This document shows, in pieces, positions 49,131-58,199 of a DNA stretch of 64,000 nt. The notes beneath the pieces are model-generated. The model was not told the origin of the DNA. It saw nothing but the letters and a program-made list of their open reading frames with translations, and did no database searches. Within the stretch, counting starts at the first letter, position 1; every line of letters begins with the position of its first letter. The translations under genes were made by a program, and so were the position numbers. Source of the DNA: Streptomyces sp. CMB-StM0423 (lineage in GTDB: Bacteria > Actinomycetota > Actinomycetes > Streptomycetales > Streptomycetaceae); NCBI RefSeq assembly GCF_002847285.1, contig NZ_CP025407.1, positions 6,079,001 through 6,143,000 on the forward strand, given 5' to 3'.

Positions 49131-51206
49131 TCAAGCAGGGGGTTTCGGCGGGGAGTCCGGGTCCGGCCGCCACTTCTCCACCGTCTCGCCCGACGGCGCC
49201 TCGTGGTCGGAGCCGCACAGCTCGGCGGACAACTGCTCCACCAGTTCGGTGAGGTCCGTGGGCCGGTCGGGCGTCCACCAGTCGCCGAGCAGCTCGGCCA
49301 GCGCCGCCTGCCGCGCCCCGGAAAGCCGCTGCGCGGCCCGGGTGCCTTCCTCCGTACAGAGCACCGGCAGCCCCTCCCGGCGTGTCAGGCCCTGCTCCTC
49401 CAACTCCTGCGCCGCGCCGAGGACCACTTCGAGCGGGAGCCCGGTGCGCTCGGCGAGCGCCACCGGCTCGGTGGACTCGTACCGCTGGACGCGCAGCAGC
49501 AGCCAGCTCGACGCGGGTCGCAGGTCGAGGCCGGCGCGGCGGGTGATGTCCTCGTACAACTCCCGCCGCCCCTCCCGGGTGCTGAGCGCGCTGAGCGCGC
49601 GGCACACCTCGTCGTGGGGGGAGCGCTCGACGGGATTGGTGGCGACGGTTTCGCTGCCGTCGGGGACGGTGACGGTGCCGCGCAGCGGGTCCTCGCGCAG
49701 GAAGAGGGAGATGAGGAAGGCGAGGGCGGCGACGGGGGCGGCGTAGAGGAAGACGTCGGTGATGGAGGTGGAGTAGGCGTTCACCACTTCCTGCCGCAGG
49801 GAGGCGGGGAGCCGGGCGATCGAGCGGGGGTCGGACTCCAGCGACTTCATGCTGAGCCCGCCGGGCAGGGACACGCCGCTCAGCTCCGCTTCGAGCTTGT
49901 GGCGCAGCCGGCTGGTGAAGACCGTGCCGAAGACGGCGACGCCGAAGGACGCGCCGATGGAGCGGAAGAAGGTGGCGCCGGAGGTGGCGACGCCGAGGTC
50001 GCCGTAGGAGACGGCGTTCTGCACGGCGAGCACCAGGACCTGCATGACGAGGCCGAGGCCGAAGCCGAAGACGAAGAAGTAGCCGCTCAGCTCCCAGTTG
50101 TTGCTGCTCTGGTGCAGCCGGTGGAGCAGCAGGAGGCCGACGGTGGTGACGGCGGTGCCGAGGACGGGGAAGACCTTCCAGCGGCCGGTGCGGCTGATGA
50201 GCTGCCCCGAGCCGGTGGAGGCGATGAGCATGCCCGCGACCATGGGGAGCATGTGGACGCCGGAGGTGGTCGGCGAGACGCCGCGGACCACTTGGAGGAA
50301 GGTCGGCAGGTACGTCATGGCGCCGAACATCGCGAAGCCGACGACGAACCCGATGACCGAGCAGAGCGTGAACGTGCGGATGGCGAAGAGCTTCAGCGGG
50401 ATGACCGGCTCCGCCGCCCGGCGCTCGACCCGGATGAACGCGGTGAGCAGCGCGATCGCCAGCAGCCCGGCCACGACGACCTCCCAGGAGCCCCACGCCC
50501 AGGTCGTGCCGCCGAGGGAGGTGACGCCGACGAGGCAGATGGCGAAGGAGGCGATGAGGGCGGTGCCGAGGTAGTCGATGCGGTGCTTGGTGGCGCGGCG
50601 CGGGATGTGCAGGACGACGGCGATGACGACGAGGGCGGCGAGGCCGATGGGGAGGTTGATGTAGAACACCCAGCGCCAGCTCAGGTGCTGGGTGAAGATG
50701 CCGCCGAGGAGCGGGCCGAGGACGCTGGTGGTGCCGAAGACGGCGCCGAACAGGCCCTGGTAGCGGCCGCGTTCGCGCGGCGGCACGATGTCGCCGACGA
50801 TCGCCATGGCCAGCGACATGAGCCCGCCGCCGCCGATGCCCTGGAGGGCGCGGAAGCCGATGAGCTGGCCCATGTTCTGCGCGATGCCGCAGAGCGCGGA
50901 GCCGACGAGGAAGATGACGATGGCGGTCTGGAAGAGCTTCTTCCGGCCGTACTGGTCGCCCAGCTTGCCCCAGAGCGGAGTGCCCGCGGTGGCGGCCAGG
51001 AGATAGGCGGTGACCACCCAGGACAGGTGCTCCAGGCCGCCGAGGTCGCTGACGATGGTGGGCAGGGCGGTGGCGACGATGGTCTGGTCGAGTGCGGCGA
51101 GGAGCATCCCGGACAGCAGGGCGCCCATGGACACCAGCACGGCGCGCCGGGGGAGGCCCTGCCCGGGGACCTCGGGGGCGGGCGGGGCGCCGGCGGTCTG
51201 GGACAT
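49131..51206 (-). CDS. DHA2-type MFS drug exporter with C-terminal winged-helix-like domain
   Basis: The 691-residue protein has 14 membrane helices of the DHA2 drug:H+ antiporter family (ALDQTIVATALPTIVSDLGG in motif D1, GKLGDQYGRKKLFQ in motif A, PLLGGIFTQHLSWRWVFYINLP in motif C). After helix 14 (about residue 510) it has an unusual 170-residue cytoplasmic tail with VCRALSALSTREGRRELYE, RYESTEPVALAERTGLPLEVVL and LTRREGLPVLCTEEG, which looks like a MarR-type winged helix. The tail may sense the substrate or regulate transport. Confidence 0.92.
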   Translation of the reverse strand: MSQTAGAPPAPEVPGQGLPRRAVLVSMGALLSGMLLAALDQTIVATALPTIVSDLGGLEHLSWVVTAYLLAATAGTPLWGKLGDQYGRKKLFQTAIVIFLVGSALCGIAQNMGQLIGFRALQGIGGGGLMSLAMAIVGDIVPPRERGRYQGLFGAVFGTTSVLGPLLGGIFTQHLSWRWVFYINLPIGLAALVVIAVVLHIPRRATKHRIDYLGTALIASFAICLVGVTSLGGTTWAWGSWEVVVAGLLAIALLTAFIRVERRAAEPVIPLKLFAIRTFTLCSVIGFVVGFAMFGAMTYLPTFLQVVRGVSPTTSGVHMLPMVAGMLIASTGSGQLISRTGRWKVFPVLGTAVTTVGLLLLHRLHQSSNNWELSGYFFVFGFGLGLVMQVLVLAVQNAVSYGDLGVATSGATFFRSIGASFGVAVFGTVFTSRLRHKLEAELSGVSLPGGLSMKSLESDPRSIARLPASLRQEVVNAYSTSITDVFLYAAPVAALAFLISLFLREDPLRGTVTVPDGSETVATNPVERSPHDEVCRALSALSTREGRRELYEDITRRAGLDLRPASSWLLLRVQRYESTEPVALAERTGLPLEVVLGAAQELEEQGLTRREGLPVLCTEEGTRAAQRLSGARQAALAELLGDWWTPDRPTDLTELVEQLSAELCGSDHEAPSGETVEKWRPDPDSPPKPPA

Positions 51207-51421
51207 GCGCGGCTCCCCTCGGGTGGTGTGACCGTGCGGCGGGTGGTGCTTTTGAGACTCGTGGTGCCGGTGATGTGTGGGTCGTTTGCCTCATAGTCGC
51301 CCGGAAGCGTCGATACGGCCCGCCGGGGCGGTCCGCTCGGGCCGGGTTGCGGCCGGGGTGCGGTGCGCAGGGTTCCGCGGGGTCTGCATAATCGCCTCCA
51401 GCCCACAGGAGGGGGAGCACG

Positions 51422-52531
51422 GTGATACCTCGCGCATGCCGCACCTGCGGCGGGCCGCCCCGGGAGGACGGCGGGCGAGGCTGCGCCTGCGGCGCGGAGA
51501 GCGGTGCGGAGGACGGCGTCGAGGCGAGCGCGGGGGGTCCGCCGGAGCGGGAGAGGCCGCTGCTGCGGCCGTACGTCATGAAGGCGCCGGGTCCGGTCGG
51601 GGGATGGGACGGCGACGGCGACGAGGCCGGCGGCGGCCAGGAGGGCTACGGCCCGGAGGCGCCGCCTCCCGGCAGCGGCGCGCCGGAGGGTTATGCCCCG
51701 GGGGCGCCGCCTCCCGGCAGCACCCTCGCCGTCCCCTACGGCCCCATCGGCGCCGCGCCCGAGGGGCCCGCGGACGCCGACCTCGGCCTCTTCGCCGACG
51801 ACCCGGCCGCGCCGCGCGCCGCCGGGGATCCGTACGACGCGGACGACACCCGTGACCCGTACGACCCGCGCCGCCGCGGCGACCGCCTCGCCGCCCGCCG
51901 GCGCCGCCGGCTGACGCTGGTCCTCACGGTCGGCGGCGTCGTGGCCGCGCTCAGCGTCGGACTGCTGGGCTCCGGGCTGTTCTCGGACGACGGGGAGGAC
52001 GACCGCGCCGTACCGAAGCCGGACACCGTCACCGCCGTCCCCACCGGCGGCGGCACGAAGCCCGGCCCCGACGCCTCGCACAGCGGCGCCCCCAGCGCCC
52101 CCGCGGACGGCGACGACCCGGCGGAGCCCAGCGCCGCCGAATCCGACCGCACCGGCACCGCATCGGCCGACCCGGACGGGACACCCGCCGACCGCACCGA
52201 AGCCGGCAACGTCACCGCCGCCCCACCTGACTCCGGCTCCGACCCCAGCACGCCGGCTGACCCCGACCCCGGCACGACCTCCGAGGACCCGGACCCGCCC
52301 CCGCCCACGCTGCGGGAGGGCGATTCGGGCCCGGAGGTCGTCGAGTTGCAGAAGCGGCTCATCGAGTCCGGTCATGCCCCCTTCCTGACGCGCATCGACG
52401 GCGACTACGGCCCCTTCACGCGCCGGGGGGTCGAGCGCTTCCAGGACGCCAACGGCATCGACGGCGACGAACGCGGCGTCTACGGCCTGGAGACGCGCCG
52501 TGCGCTGGAGTCCATGACGAAGGAACCCTGA
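51422..52531 (+). CDS. Membrane-anchored peptidoglycan-binding protein
   Basis: The 369-residue protein has a short N-terminal zinc-ribbon-like start (CRTCGGPPREDGGRGCACG), a disordered Gly/Pro/Asp segment with a repeated APPPGS motif, a membrane helix at about 165-190 (LVLTVGGVVAALSVGLLGSGLF), an acidic Pro/Thr/Asp spacer (190-295) and a C-terminal PG_binding_1 domain (GPEVVELQKRLIESG, IDGDYGPFTRRGVERFQDANG). The first part is cytoplasmic. GTG 51422 has AGGAGGGGG. It is followed after three bases by the nitroreductase. Confidence 0.88.
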   Translation: MIPRACRTCGGPPREDGGRGCACGAESGAEDGVEASAGGPPERERPLLRPYVMKAPGPVGGWDGDGDEAGGGQEGYGPEAPPPGSGAPEGYAPGAPPPGSTLAVPYGPIGAAPEGPADADLGLFADDPAAPRAAGDPYDADDTRDPYDPRRRGDRLAARRRRRLTLVLTVGGVVAALSVGLLGSGLFSDDGEDDRAVPKPDTVTAVPTGGGTKPGPDASHSGAPSAPADGDDPAEPSAAESDRTGTASADPDGTPADRTEAGNVTAAPPDSGSDPSTPADPDPGTTSEDPDPPPPTLREGDSGPEVVELQKRLIESGHAPFLTRIDGDYGPFTRRGVERFQDANGIDGDERGVYGLETRRALESMTKEP

Positions 52532-52533
52532 CC

Positions 52534-53202
52534 ATGGACGTATACGAGGCCGTGGACAGCCGCCGGGCCGTGCGGGCGTTCAGCGACGAGCCCGTACCCG
52601 TGGAGGTGCTCGAACGGGTGCTGGCCGCGGCGGCCCGCGCCCCGTCGAGCGGGAACCTTCAGCCGTGGCACCTGTACGTGGTCACCGGCGACCCGCTGGC
52701 CGGACTGAAGAAGCGCGCGACGGCCAGGGCGCTGGCCGGGGATCCGGGCGACGAGCGGGAGTACCCGATGTACCCGGCCGGCATGGGCGGCCCGCCGTAC
52801 CGGGACCGGTTCACCGCCGCGGCGGCCCAGCGGTATGAGGCGCTGGGCATCGAGCGTGACGACCCCGGGAGGCCGCAGAAGATCGCCGCCCTGAACGCGG
52901 GTGCGTTCGGGGCCCCGGTCGTCCTGTTCTGCTATCTCGATCGCGCGATGGGGCCGGGGCAGTGGGCGGACGCGGGGATGTATCTGCAGACGGTCATGCT
53001 GCTGCTGCGGGCGGAGGGGTTGCACAGTTGCCCCCAGGTGATGTGGACGATGTACCGGCGGACCGTCGCCGAGGCGGTCGGGGCCGGTGACGGGCTGGTG
53101 CTGCTGTGCGGTGTCGCGGTCGGCCACGCGAAGGCGGGCGTGCCACCGCTGCGTACGGACCGGGCGGACCTGGCGGAGACGGTGACCTTCGTAGGAGCGT
53201 GA
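52534..53202 (+). CDS. Nitroreductase family protein
   Basis: The 222-residue FMN-dependent enzyme has the N-terminal SRRAVRAFSDEPVP and RAPSSGNLQPWHL (FMN phosphate contact) and a C-terminal GLHSCPQVMW and VAVGHAKAG, typical of the NfsA/FRP nitroreductase fold. Substrates may be nitro-aromatics or quinones. It starts three bases after the peptidoglycan-binding gene stop. Confidence 0.92.
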   Translation: MDVYEAVDSRRAVRAFSDEPVPVEVLERVLAAAARAPSSGNLQPWHLYVVTGDPLAGLKKRATARALAGDPGDEREYPMYPAGMGGPPYRDRFTAAAAQRYEALGIERDDPGRPQKIAALNAGAFGAPVVLFCYLDRAMGPGQWADAGMYLQTVMLLLRAEGLHSCPQVMWTMYRRTVAEAVGAGDGLVLLCGVAVGHAKAGVPPLRTDRADLAETVTFVGA

Positions 53203-53241
53203 CGGCCCGGCCCGGACGCGGGCGGGAAATCGGACGGTCCG

Positions 53242-53976
53242 TCAGTCGGATACCTGTTCGAAGTGGAACGCCTTGATGAAGCAGTCCCGGGGCTGGCCAA
53301 GGGCGAAGAACACGCACTCCGCCACCGATTGCGCCGTCAGCATGTCGCCGGGGCCGCGCGGGGTGCTCTCCCACTCCGGGGACAGCGGGTCCGGGTTGCT
53401 GAAGTCCGGCGGGTAGAGCGAGATGACCCGCACCCCCCGGGACCGTAGCCGCGTGGAGAGGATGCCGGCGAAGCCGGCCTGTGCGCTCTTGGCGGCGTAG
53501 AAGGCGTCGTGCGCGTCGGAGCGCCGGTGGGCCGGGAGCCCGGCGGCGGAGATCAGGTTGACGATGTCCGGCCTGTCGGACGCGAGCAGCAGCGGCAGCA
53601 GGCGCTTGACGACGAGGATCGTGCCGGTCGCTCCCGCGGCGACGGTGTCGATCACGTCCTCGTCGGTGGCGGAGAGGAGATCCGGCCCGCCCAGCCAGCG
53701 CGCGCCGTTGTTGACCAGCACGTCCACCCGGTCGGTCCGCTGCGCCACGTCGGCGGCGAACTGCCGGATGGAAGCGGGGTCCGCCAGGTCGCAGGCGAGG
53801 GCGTGCACCTGTGGGTGGCCGAGGTCGCGGATCTCGTCCGCCACCCGTCGCGACGCCGCCAGGCTGCGGGAGGACACGAAGACCTCGGCGCCCTCCCGGG
53901 CGAAACGGATGGCGAGAGTCCGGCCGAAGTCGCGGGACGCGCCGGTGATGACGACGCGTTGCCGTTCGAAGCCCAT
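53242..53976 (-). CDS. Short-chain dehydrogenase/reductase
   Basis: The 244-residue classical SDR has VVITGASRDFGRTLAIRFA (cofactor), DVLVNNGARWLGG, the catalytic Ser in NLISAAG and YxxxK in FYAAKSAQAGF. The NADP-type Arg SSRSL follows the second strand. Function unknown; convergent with the nitroreductase. Confidence 0.92.
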   Translation of the reverse strand: MGFERQRVVITGASRDFGRTLAIRFAREGAEVFVSSRSLAASRRVADEIRDLGHPQVHALACDLADPASIRQFAADVAQRTDRVDVLVNNGARWLGGPDLLSATDEDVIDTVAAGATGTILVVKRLLPLLLASDRPDIVNLISAAGLPAHRRSDAHDAFYAAKSAQAGFAGILSTRLRSRGVRVISLYPPDFSNPDPLSPEWESTPRGPGDMLTAQSVAECVFFALGQPRDCFIKAFHFEQVSD

Positions 53977-54076
53977 GTGATCGCCCGCCGCCCCTGGAGT
54001 GTCCGTAACGCCCTGCTGTGATCAGGTACGCCGACACCATCACAGGAGGGCGGGGCAGCGGAACGAGACCTTCGGC

Positions 54077-54673
54077 CTAGGTCCTCCGGCCCCCGCTGCC
54101 CCCGGCGGTGCGGAGGTGGATGCGCTCGCCGGACCTGCCGAAGAGGCTCAGCACGTCGACGGGGCCGCGGCCCGCGGCGCCGAACCAGTGCGGGATCCGG
54201 CAGTCGAACTCGGCGGCCTCGCCCGCGGTCATGACGAAGTCGCGCTCGGCGAGCCGTACGCGCAGGCGCCCGCGCAGCACGTACAGCCATTCGTGGCCGG
54301 CGTGGGTCCGCAGATGGGGCTCCTTGTCGTGGGCCGGGATGGTCATCTTGTACGCGCGTGGCTCGCCCTGCTGCCGGGACAGCGGGATCAGCACCCGGCC
54401 GTCCCGCGTGGTCGGCTGCTGGGGCACCCGCGGGTCGACGATGCGGGGCGCGGCGACGATCTCGTCGAGCGGGATGCCGAGGGCCGCGGTGACCGGCAGC
54501 AGCAGTTCGAGGCTCGGCTTGCGCCGGCCCGACTCCAGCCGGGACAGCGTGCTGGTCGAGATGCCGGTGGTGCGCGCGAGGGCGGCGAGGCTGACGCCCC
54601 TGCCCTCGCGGGCGCGGCGCAGCCGGGGGGCGATCTGGTCGATGACGGCGCCGACGCTGGGCTGGTCGTCCAT
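54077..54673 (-). CDS. XRE-cupin transcriptional regulator
   Basis: The 198-residue protein has an HTH_3 domain (residues 12-67: LRRAREGRGVSLAALARTTGISTSTLSRLESGRRKPSL, in two parts) and a cupin_2 domain (residues 110-185: HLRTHAGHEWLYVLRGRL, AAEFDCRIPHWFGAAG). The family couples ligand sensing to repression. It is divergent from the MFS gene at 54765 and is probably its regulator. Confidence 0.92.
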   Translation of the reverse strand: MDDQPSVGAVIDQIAPRLRRAREGRGVSLAALARTTGISTSTLSRLESGRRKPSLELLLPVTAALGIPLDEIVAAPRIVDPRVPQQPTTRDGRVLIPLSRQQGEPRAYKMTIPAHDKEPHLRTHAGHEWLYVLRGRLRVRLAERDFVMTAGEAAEFDCRIPHWFGAAGRGPVDVLSLFGRSGERIHLRTAGGSGGRRT

Positions 54674-54764
54674 GGGGCGCAGTCAACCCACGCGTCCCGG
54701 AATCGGCAACGGAAGTTGTCGTTTCGGCACGGCCGCCCGGACGCTGCCCGCGGAGGTGGTCGGC

Positions 54765-56057
54765 ATGCGGACGGCGCAGGACGACGGATTCACCGGGGCC
54801 GGCGGTCCCGGGAAGGCGCGGGGCGGCCGGGGGCCGGGACGTACGGGCACGGAGGCCGCCCGGAGCGGGCGGCGGGACCGGCTGCCCGCCGGGGTGTATC
54901 TGCTCGCCTTCAGCCTGTTCGCCATGGGGACCGCGGAGTTCCTGCTCGCGGGCGTGCTGCCCGCGGTCGCCGCGGACCTGGACGTCACGCTCTCCTCGGC
55001 GGGGTTTCTGATCACCGCGTTCGCCCTTGGCGTCGTCCTCGGCGGGCCGCCGTTCGCGGTGCTCAGCCTGCGCTGGCCGCGGCGTACCGCGCTGCTGGCG
55101 ACCCAGGGCGTCTTCGCCGCGGGCATCGGCGTCGGGCTGCTGGGCGGCTACGAGCTCCTGCTGCTGACCCGGGTGGTCTCCGGCGTCGCGTACGCGGGCT
55201 TCTTCGCCGTGGCGTCGGTGACCGCGATCGGCCTCGTCACCCCGGACCGCAACGCCCGCGCCTCGGGCGTCGTCGTCAGCGGGCTCAGCGTGGCGATGGT
55301 CGCCGGCGGCCCGGCCGGGACGCTGCTCAGCCACTTCATCGCGTGGCGGGGCGGCTTCTGGGTCGTCGTCGCCCTCACGCTGGCGGGGATGGCCGGCTGC
55401 TTCGCCGGCATCCCCGCCGCCCCGCGGCCCGGCCCGGGGGCGGCGGGCGTCCGGCCGGGCGTGGCACGGGAGTTGGCCACGATCCGCAACCCGCATCTGT
55501 GGGGCATCTACGCGATCACGATCCTGACCACCGCCGCGTACATGATCACGTTCAACTACCTCGCGGCCATGCTCACCGGGATCACCGCCCTGCCGGAGGT
55601 CTGGATCCCCGCCGTCCTCGCCCTCTTCGGCGCCGGCGCCTTCACCGGCCTCTCGATCGGCGGCCGCATCTCCGACCGGCGGCCCCACCGGGCGCTGCTC
55701 ACCGGCGCCGCGGCGATCGCGGTGCTGTCGCTGGCGATGACCGGCGCGGTGCGGCACGCCTGGGCGGTGACCCCCGTCGTGTTCGCCCTCGGCGTCGCGG
55801 CGTTCGTCCTCAATCCCGCCGTCTACGCCCGCGTCTTCGCGATCGCGGCGGACGCGCCGACCCTCGCCGGGGCGACCACGGTCTCGGCCTTCCAACTGGG
55901 CATCAGCGGCACGCCGGTCCTCGCGGCAGCCGTGCTGAACCGGGGAGCGGACCTCACCGCGGTCTGCCTGATCGGCGCAGCGCTCGCCGCGTGCGCGGTC
56001 CCGCTGATCCTCGCCGACCGCGCGCGTGCCGGGCGGGTACGCGACCGCGCGGGCTGA
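54765..56057 (+). CDS. MFS efflux transporter (Cml/AraJ type)
   Basis: The 430-residue protein has 12 helices, with GTAEFLLAGVLPAVAADL in helix 1 and FAVLSLRWPRRTALL for motif A, as in chloramphenicol-resistance-like and AraJ-like DHA1 exporters. A 40-residue Gly/Arg-rich N-terminus precedes helix 1. GGAGGT lies upstream of ATG 54765. It is likely regulated by the divergent XRE-cupin protein. Confidence 0.92.
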   Translation: MRTAQDDGFTGAGGPGKARGGRGPGRTGTEAARSGRRDRLPAGVYLLAFSLFAMGTAEFLLAGVLPAVAADLDVTLSSAGFLITAFALGVVLGGPPFAVLSLRWPRRTALLATQGVFAAGIGVGLLGGYELLLLTRVVSGVAYAGFFAVASVTAIGLVTPDRNARASGVVVSGLSVAMVAGGPAGTLLSHFIAWRGGFWVVVALTLAGMAGCFAGIPAAPRPGPGAAGVRPGVARELATIRNPHLWGIYAITILTTAAYMITFNYLAAMLTGITALPEVWIPAVLALFGAGAFTGLSIGGRISDRRPHRALLTGAAAIAVLSLAMTGAVRHAWAVTPVVFALGVAAFVLNPAVYARVFAIAADAPTLAGATTVSAFQLGISGTPVLAAAVLNRGADLTAVCLIGAALAACAVPLILADRARAGRVRDRAG

Positions 56058-56067
56058 CGCCTCCGCC

Positions 56068-56691
56068 TCATCGCAGGGCGAACTCGGCCCAGACGGCTTT
56101 CCCGGGCCCCGACCGCTCGGCCACGCCCCACTCGTCGGCGAGCGCGGCGACGACGAGGAGCCCGCGCCCGTGGGCGTCGTCGTGACGGGGCGCGCGGGTA
56201 CGCGGGCACCCGTCGCCGGTGTCGTGCACCTCGACCCGCACCGTGTCGTGCAGGGTGACGACGCGGACGAGGAAATCCCGGTCCGGCGGCCCGTACCGGA
56301 CGGCGTTGGTGGCGAGTTCCGAGGTGCAGAGCCGGATGTCGGCGAGCAGTTCGGCGTCCGCGATGCCGCCGAGCGCCGCCGCGACGAAGTCGCGTGCGCG
56401 GCCGACCTCGGCGGGGTCGCGGGCGAACTGCCGCTTGTGCACGGGCTCCAGCGGGATCGGCCGCCGCGCCCGGAAGGCGGGCTGCGCTCGCGCGGCGGTA
56501 CGGGCGCGGTGGTGCCCGCCGCCGGGGGTGCCGGGGACGCCTGGGCACCGGCTGGTGCGGCAGGCGCGATAGCGGACGTTGGCGCCCCGGATTCGGTGCG
56601 GCAGCGCCGCGTGGGCGTCGGCGGGCCATGGATTCGGCGAACCGTTCATTTTGTGGTGGCACTTGGGGATAACCGGTTCTTCTGCGGCCAT
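56068..56691 (-). CDS. HATPase_c anti-sigma-like ATP-binding protein
   Basis: From ATG 56691 (GAGGAG ribosome site) the protein has 207 residues. The C-terminal 130 form a GHKL ATPase: N-box ELATNAVRYGP, G1 DTGDGCP and G2 GRGLLVVAALADEWG. It lacks a histidine-kinase phosphoacceptor. In Streptomyces such proteins sit next to XRE/DUF397 pairs, here divergently at 56953, and act as anti-regulator partners. The N-terminal 75 residues are basic and Pro-rich and poorly conserved. Confidence 0.88.
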   Translation of the reverse strand: MAAEEPVIPKCHHKMNGSPNPWPADAHAALPHRIRGANVRYRACRTSRCPGVPGTPGGGHHRARTAARAQPAFRARRPIPLEPVHKRQFARDPAEVGRARDFVAAALGGIADAELLADIRLCTSELATNAVRYGPPDRDFLVRVVTLHDTVRVEVHDTGDGCPRTRAPRHDDAHGRGLLVVAALADEWGVAERSGPGKAVWAEFALR

Positions 56692-56952
56692 GGGCACGTC
56701 TCCTCGTCTTCCGCGCGTGGCCGTCGGCGTACAAAGGGTTTGGTCAAGTTGCGTTCTACGCGGCGGGCTTGACACGCTGAGCTGTCGGAAGACTAGAGTG
56801 CCGCCGCCTTTTGAATTCTGCAAGACTGGATTCCGTGCATCTTGGCCGGGCACTCGAACGAGTGAAGTTCATTGTGAATTCGGGGACCTCGGTGCTTTCA
56901 TTTCGAGCGTCGGAAGTCCTTCACTTTGAATGACATAGGGAAGGGGAAACGC
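56692..56952. promoter_or_regulatory. Divergent promoter region of HATPase / XRE-DUF397 locus
   Basis: This gap is less GC-rich than its surroundings. On the plus strand TTGACA at 56769 and TAGAGT at 56794 (spacer 19) form a possible housekeeping promoter. GTGAAGTTCATTGTGAATTC and CTTCACTTTGAAT further down form a partly inverted repeat near 56860-56930 that could be a regulator site for the XRE protein. Confidence 0.5.
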
Positions 56953-57840
56953 ATGGCGGAACGCGCGACGGGATCGACGGTGCCGCGGAGGCAACTCGGC
57001 CGGTACTTACGTGACCTGCGGAATCAGGCACGGCTCACCGTGCGCTCGGCGGCGCACCAACTGGAGTGGTCGGAAGCGAAGATGTGGCGCATCGAGACGG
57101 GGCAGTCGTCGCTGCGCAGCTTCGACGTGGAGACCATGTGCAAGGTGTACGGGGCGCCGGCCGATATCACCGAGGCGCTCATGGGCCTCGCGAAGGAGAC
57201 GAAGGCGAAGGGGTGGTGGCACGCTTACGGCGACGTCATTCCGGAAGGCTTCGACGTGTACATCGGCCTGGAGGAGGCGGCGTCGAGCCTTGCCTCGTAC
57301 CAGAATGATCTGGTGCCGGGCCTGCTGCAGACGGAAGGCTACGCACGAGCCGTCTTTCGTCGCCACAACCCGGACGAGACCGAGGAAGACGTCGAGCGGC
57401 GCGTGCGACTGCGCGTGGAACGGCAGACACTCCTCACGCGCGTGTCCGATCCCTCGTCTCTCCGGCTGGTTCTCAACGAGGCGGTGCTGCGGCGGCCCGT
57501 GGGTGGAAAGGATGTCATGGCGGGGCAGTTGGCCCACCTCGTCGAGGTGGCCGAACGTCCCAACATCGAGATCCGCGTAGCGTCTTTCGCCGCCGGGCTC
57601 CATCTGGGCATGCTGTCGGGGTCGTTCATCGTGCTGCGCTTCCCGACGAACGGCGACGGCGCGGAGACGGAGCCCCCGACCGTCTACGTGGATGGTTACA
57701 CAGGCAGCCTGTACCTGGACAAGCCGAACGAGGTGCAGAGCTACGAGACGGCGTTCGGCGACATTTGGGAGTCATCGCTCGGTGAAGAGGCGTCTCGGCG
57801 CCTGATCGCAGACACGGCAGGGAGTCATGGACAGGACTGA
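56953..57840 (+). CDS. XRE/DUF5753 (WhiJ-like) regulator
   Basis: The 295-residue protein has a helix-turn-helix (residues 12-70: LRDLRNQARLTVRSAAHQL, KMWRIETGQ) and a DUF5753 domain (GLLQTEGYARAVFR, ERQTLLTRV, LVLNEAVLRRPVGG, and a C-terminal TVYVDGYTGSLYLDKP). The start was set at ATG 56953 by GGGAAGGGG; an earlier ATG at 56926 exists. Codon 19 (57007-57009) is TTA, which ties translation to bldA. The downstream DUF397 gene overlaps by 14 bases. This is the WhiJ type developmental switch family. Confidence 0.93.
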   Translation: MAERATGSTVPRRQLGRYLRDLRNQARLTVRSAAHQLEWSEAKMWRIETGQSSLRSFDVETMCKVYGAPADITEALMGLAKETKAKGWWHAYGDVIPEGFDVYIGLEEAASSLASYQNDLVPGLLQTEGYARAVFRRHNPDETEEDVERRVRLRVERQTLLTRVSDPSSLRLVLNEAVLRRPVGGKDVMAGQLAHLVEVAERPNIEIRVASFAAGLHLGMLSGSFIVLRFPTNGDGAETEPPTVYVDGYTGSLYLDKPNEVQSYETAFGDIWESSLGEEASRRLIADTAGSHGQD

Positions 57841-58030
57841 TCTCGCAGGTGTGCACTGGTACAAGTCGAGCTACAGCAACGGACAGGCCGAATGCATCGA
57901 GGTGGCGGTCGCCGACGGCGTCGTCGCCACGCGTGACAGCAAGGACCCCTCAGGACCGGTGCTGACGTTCGCCCCCGACGCCTGGCGAGCCTTCGTCGCC
58001 GCCGTGTGCGGCGGGGAGTACCGCCGGTAA
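57827..58030 (+). CDS. DUF397 small partner protein
   Basis: The 67-residue protein has the DUF397 signature WYKSSYSNGQAECIEVAV, ATRDSKDPSGPVLTF and FVAAVCGGEY. It overlaps the XRE gene and forms the standard Streptomyces regulator pair in which the DUF397 protein antagonises or tunes the XRE regulator. Confidence 0.95.
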   Translation: MDRTDLAGVHWYKSSYSNGQAECIEVAVADGVVATRDSKDPSGPVLTFAPDAWRAFVAAVCGGEYRR

Positions 58031-58199
58031 CGGGACCGTACGACCGCAAGCGCCCCTCCGCCGGCGGGCGTCCGGCGGTGGGGCGCCGGCCGTGCGAAAG
58101 ATGCCGCCGGGAACGTCGAAGGCGGCGTGGCTGCTTCGTCCCCGGGGTGGGTGCGGCCAACCTGGGCCCGCAGCCGCCCGTACCGGAAGGACCGCCGCC

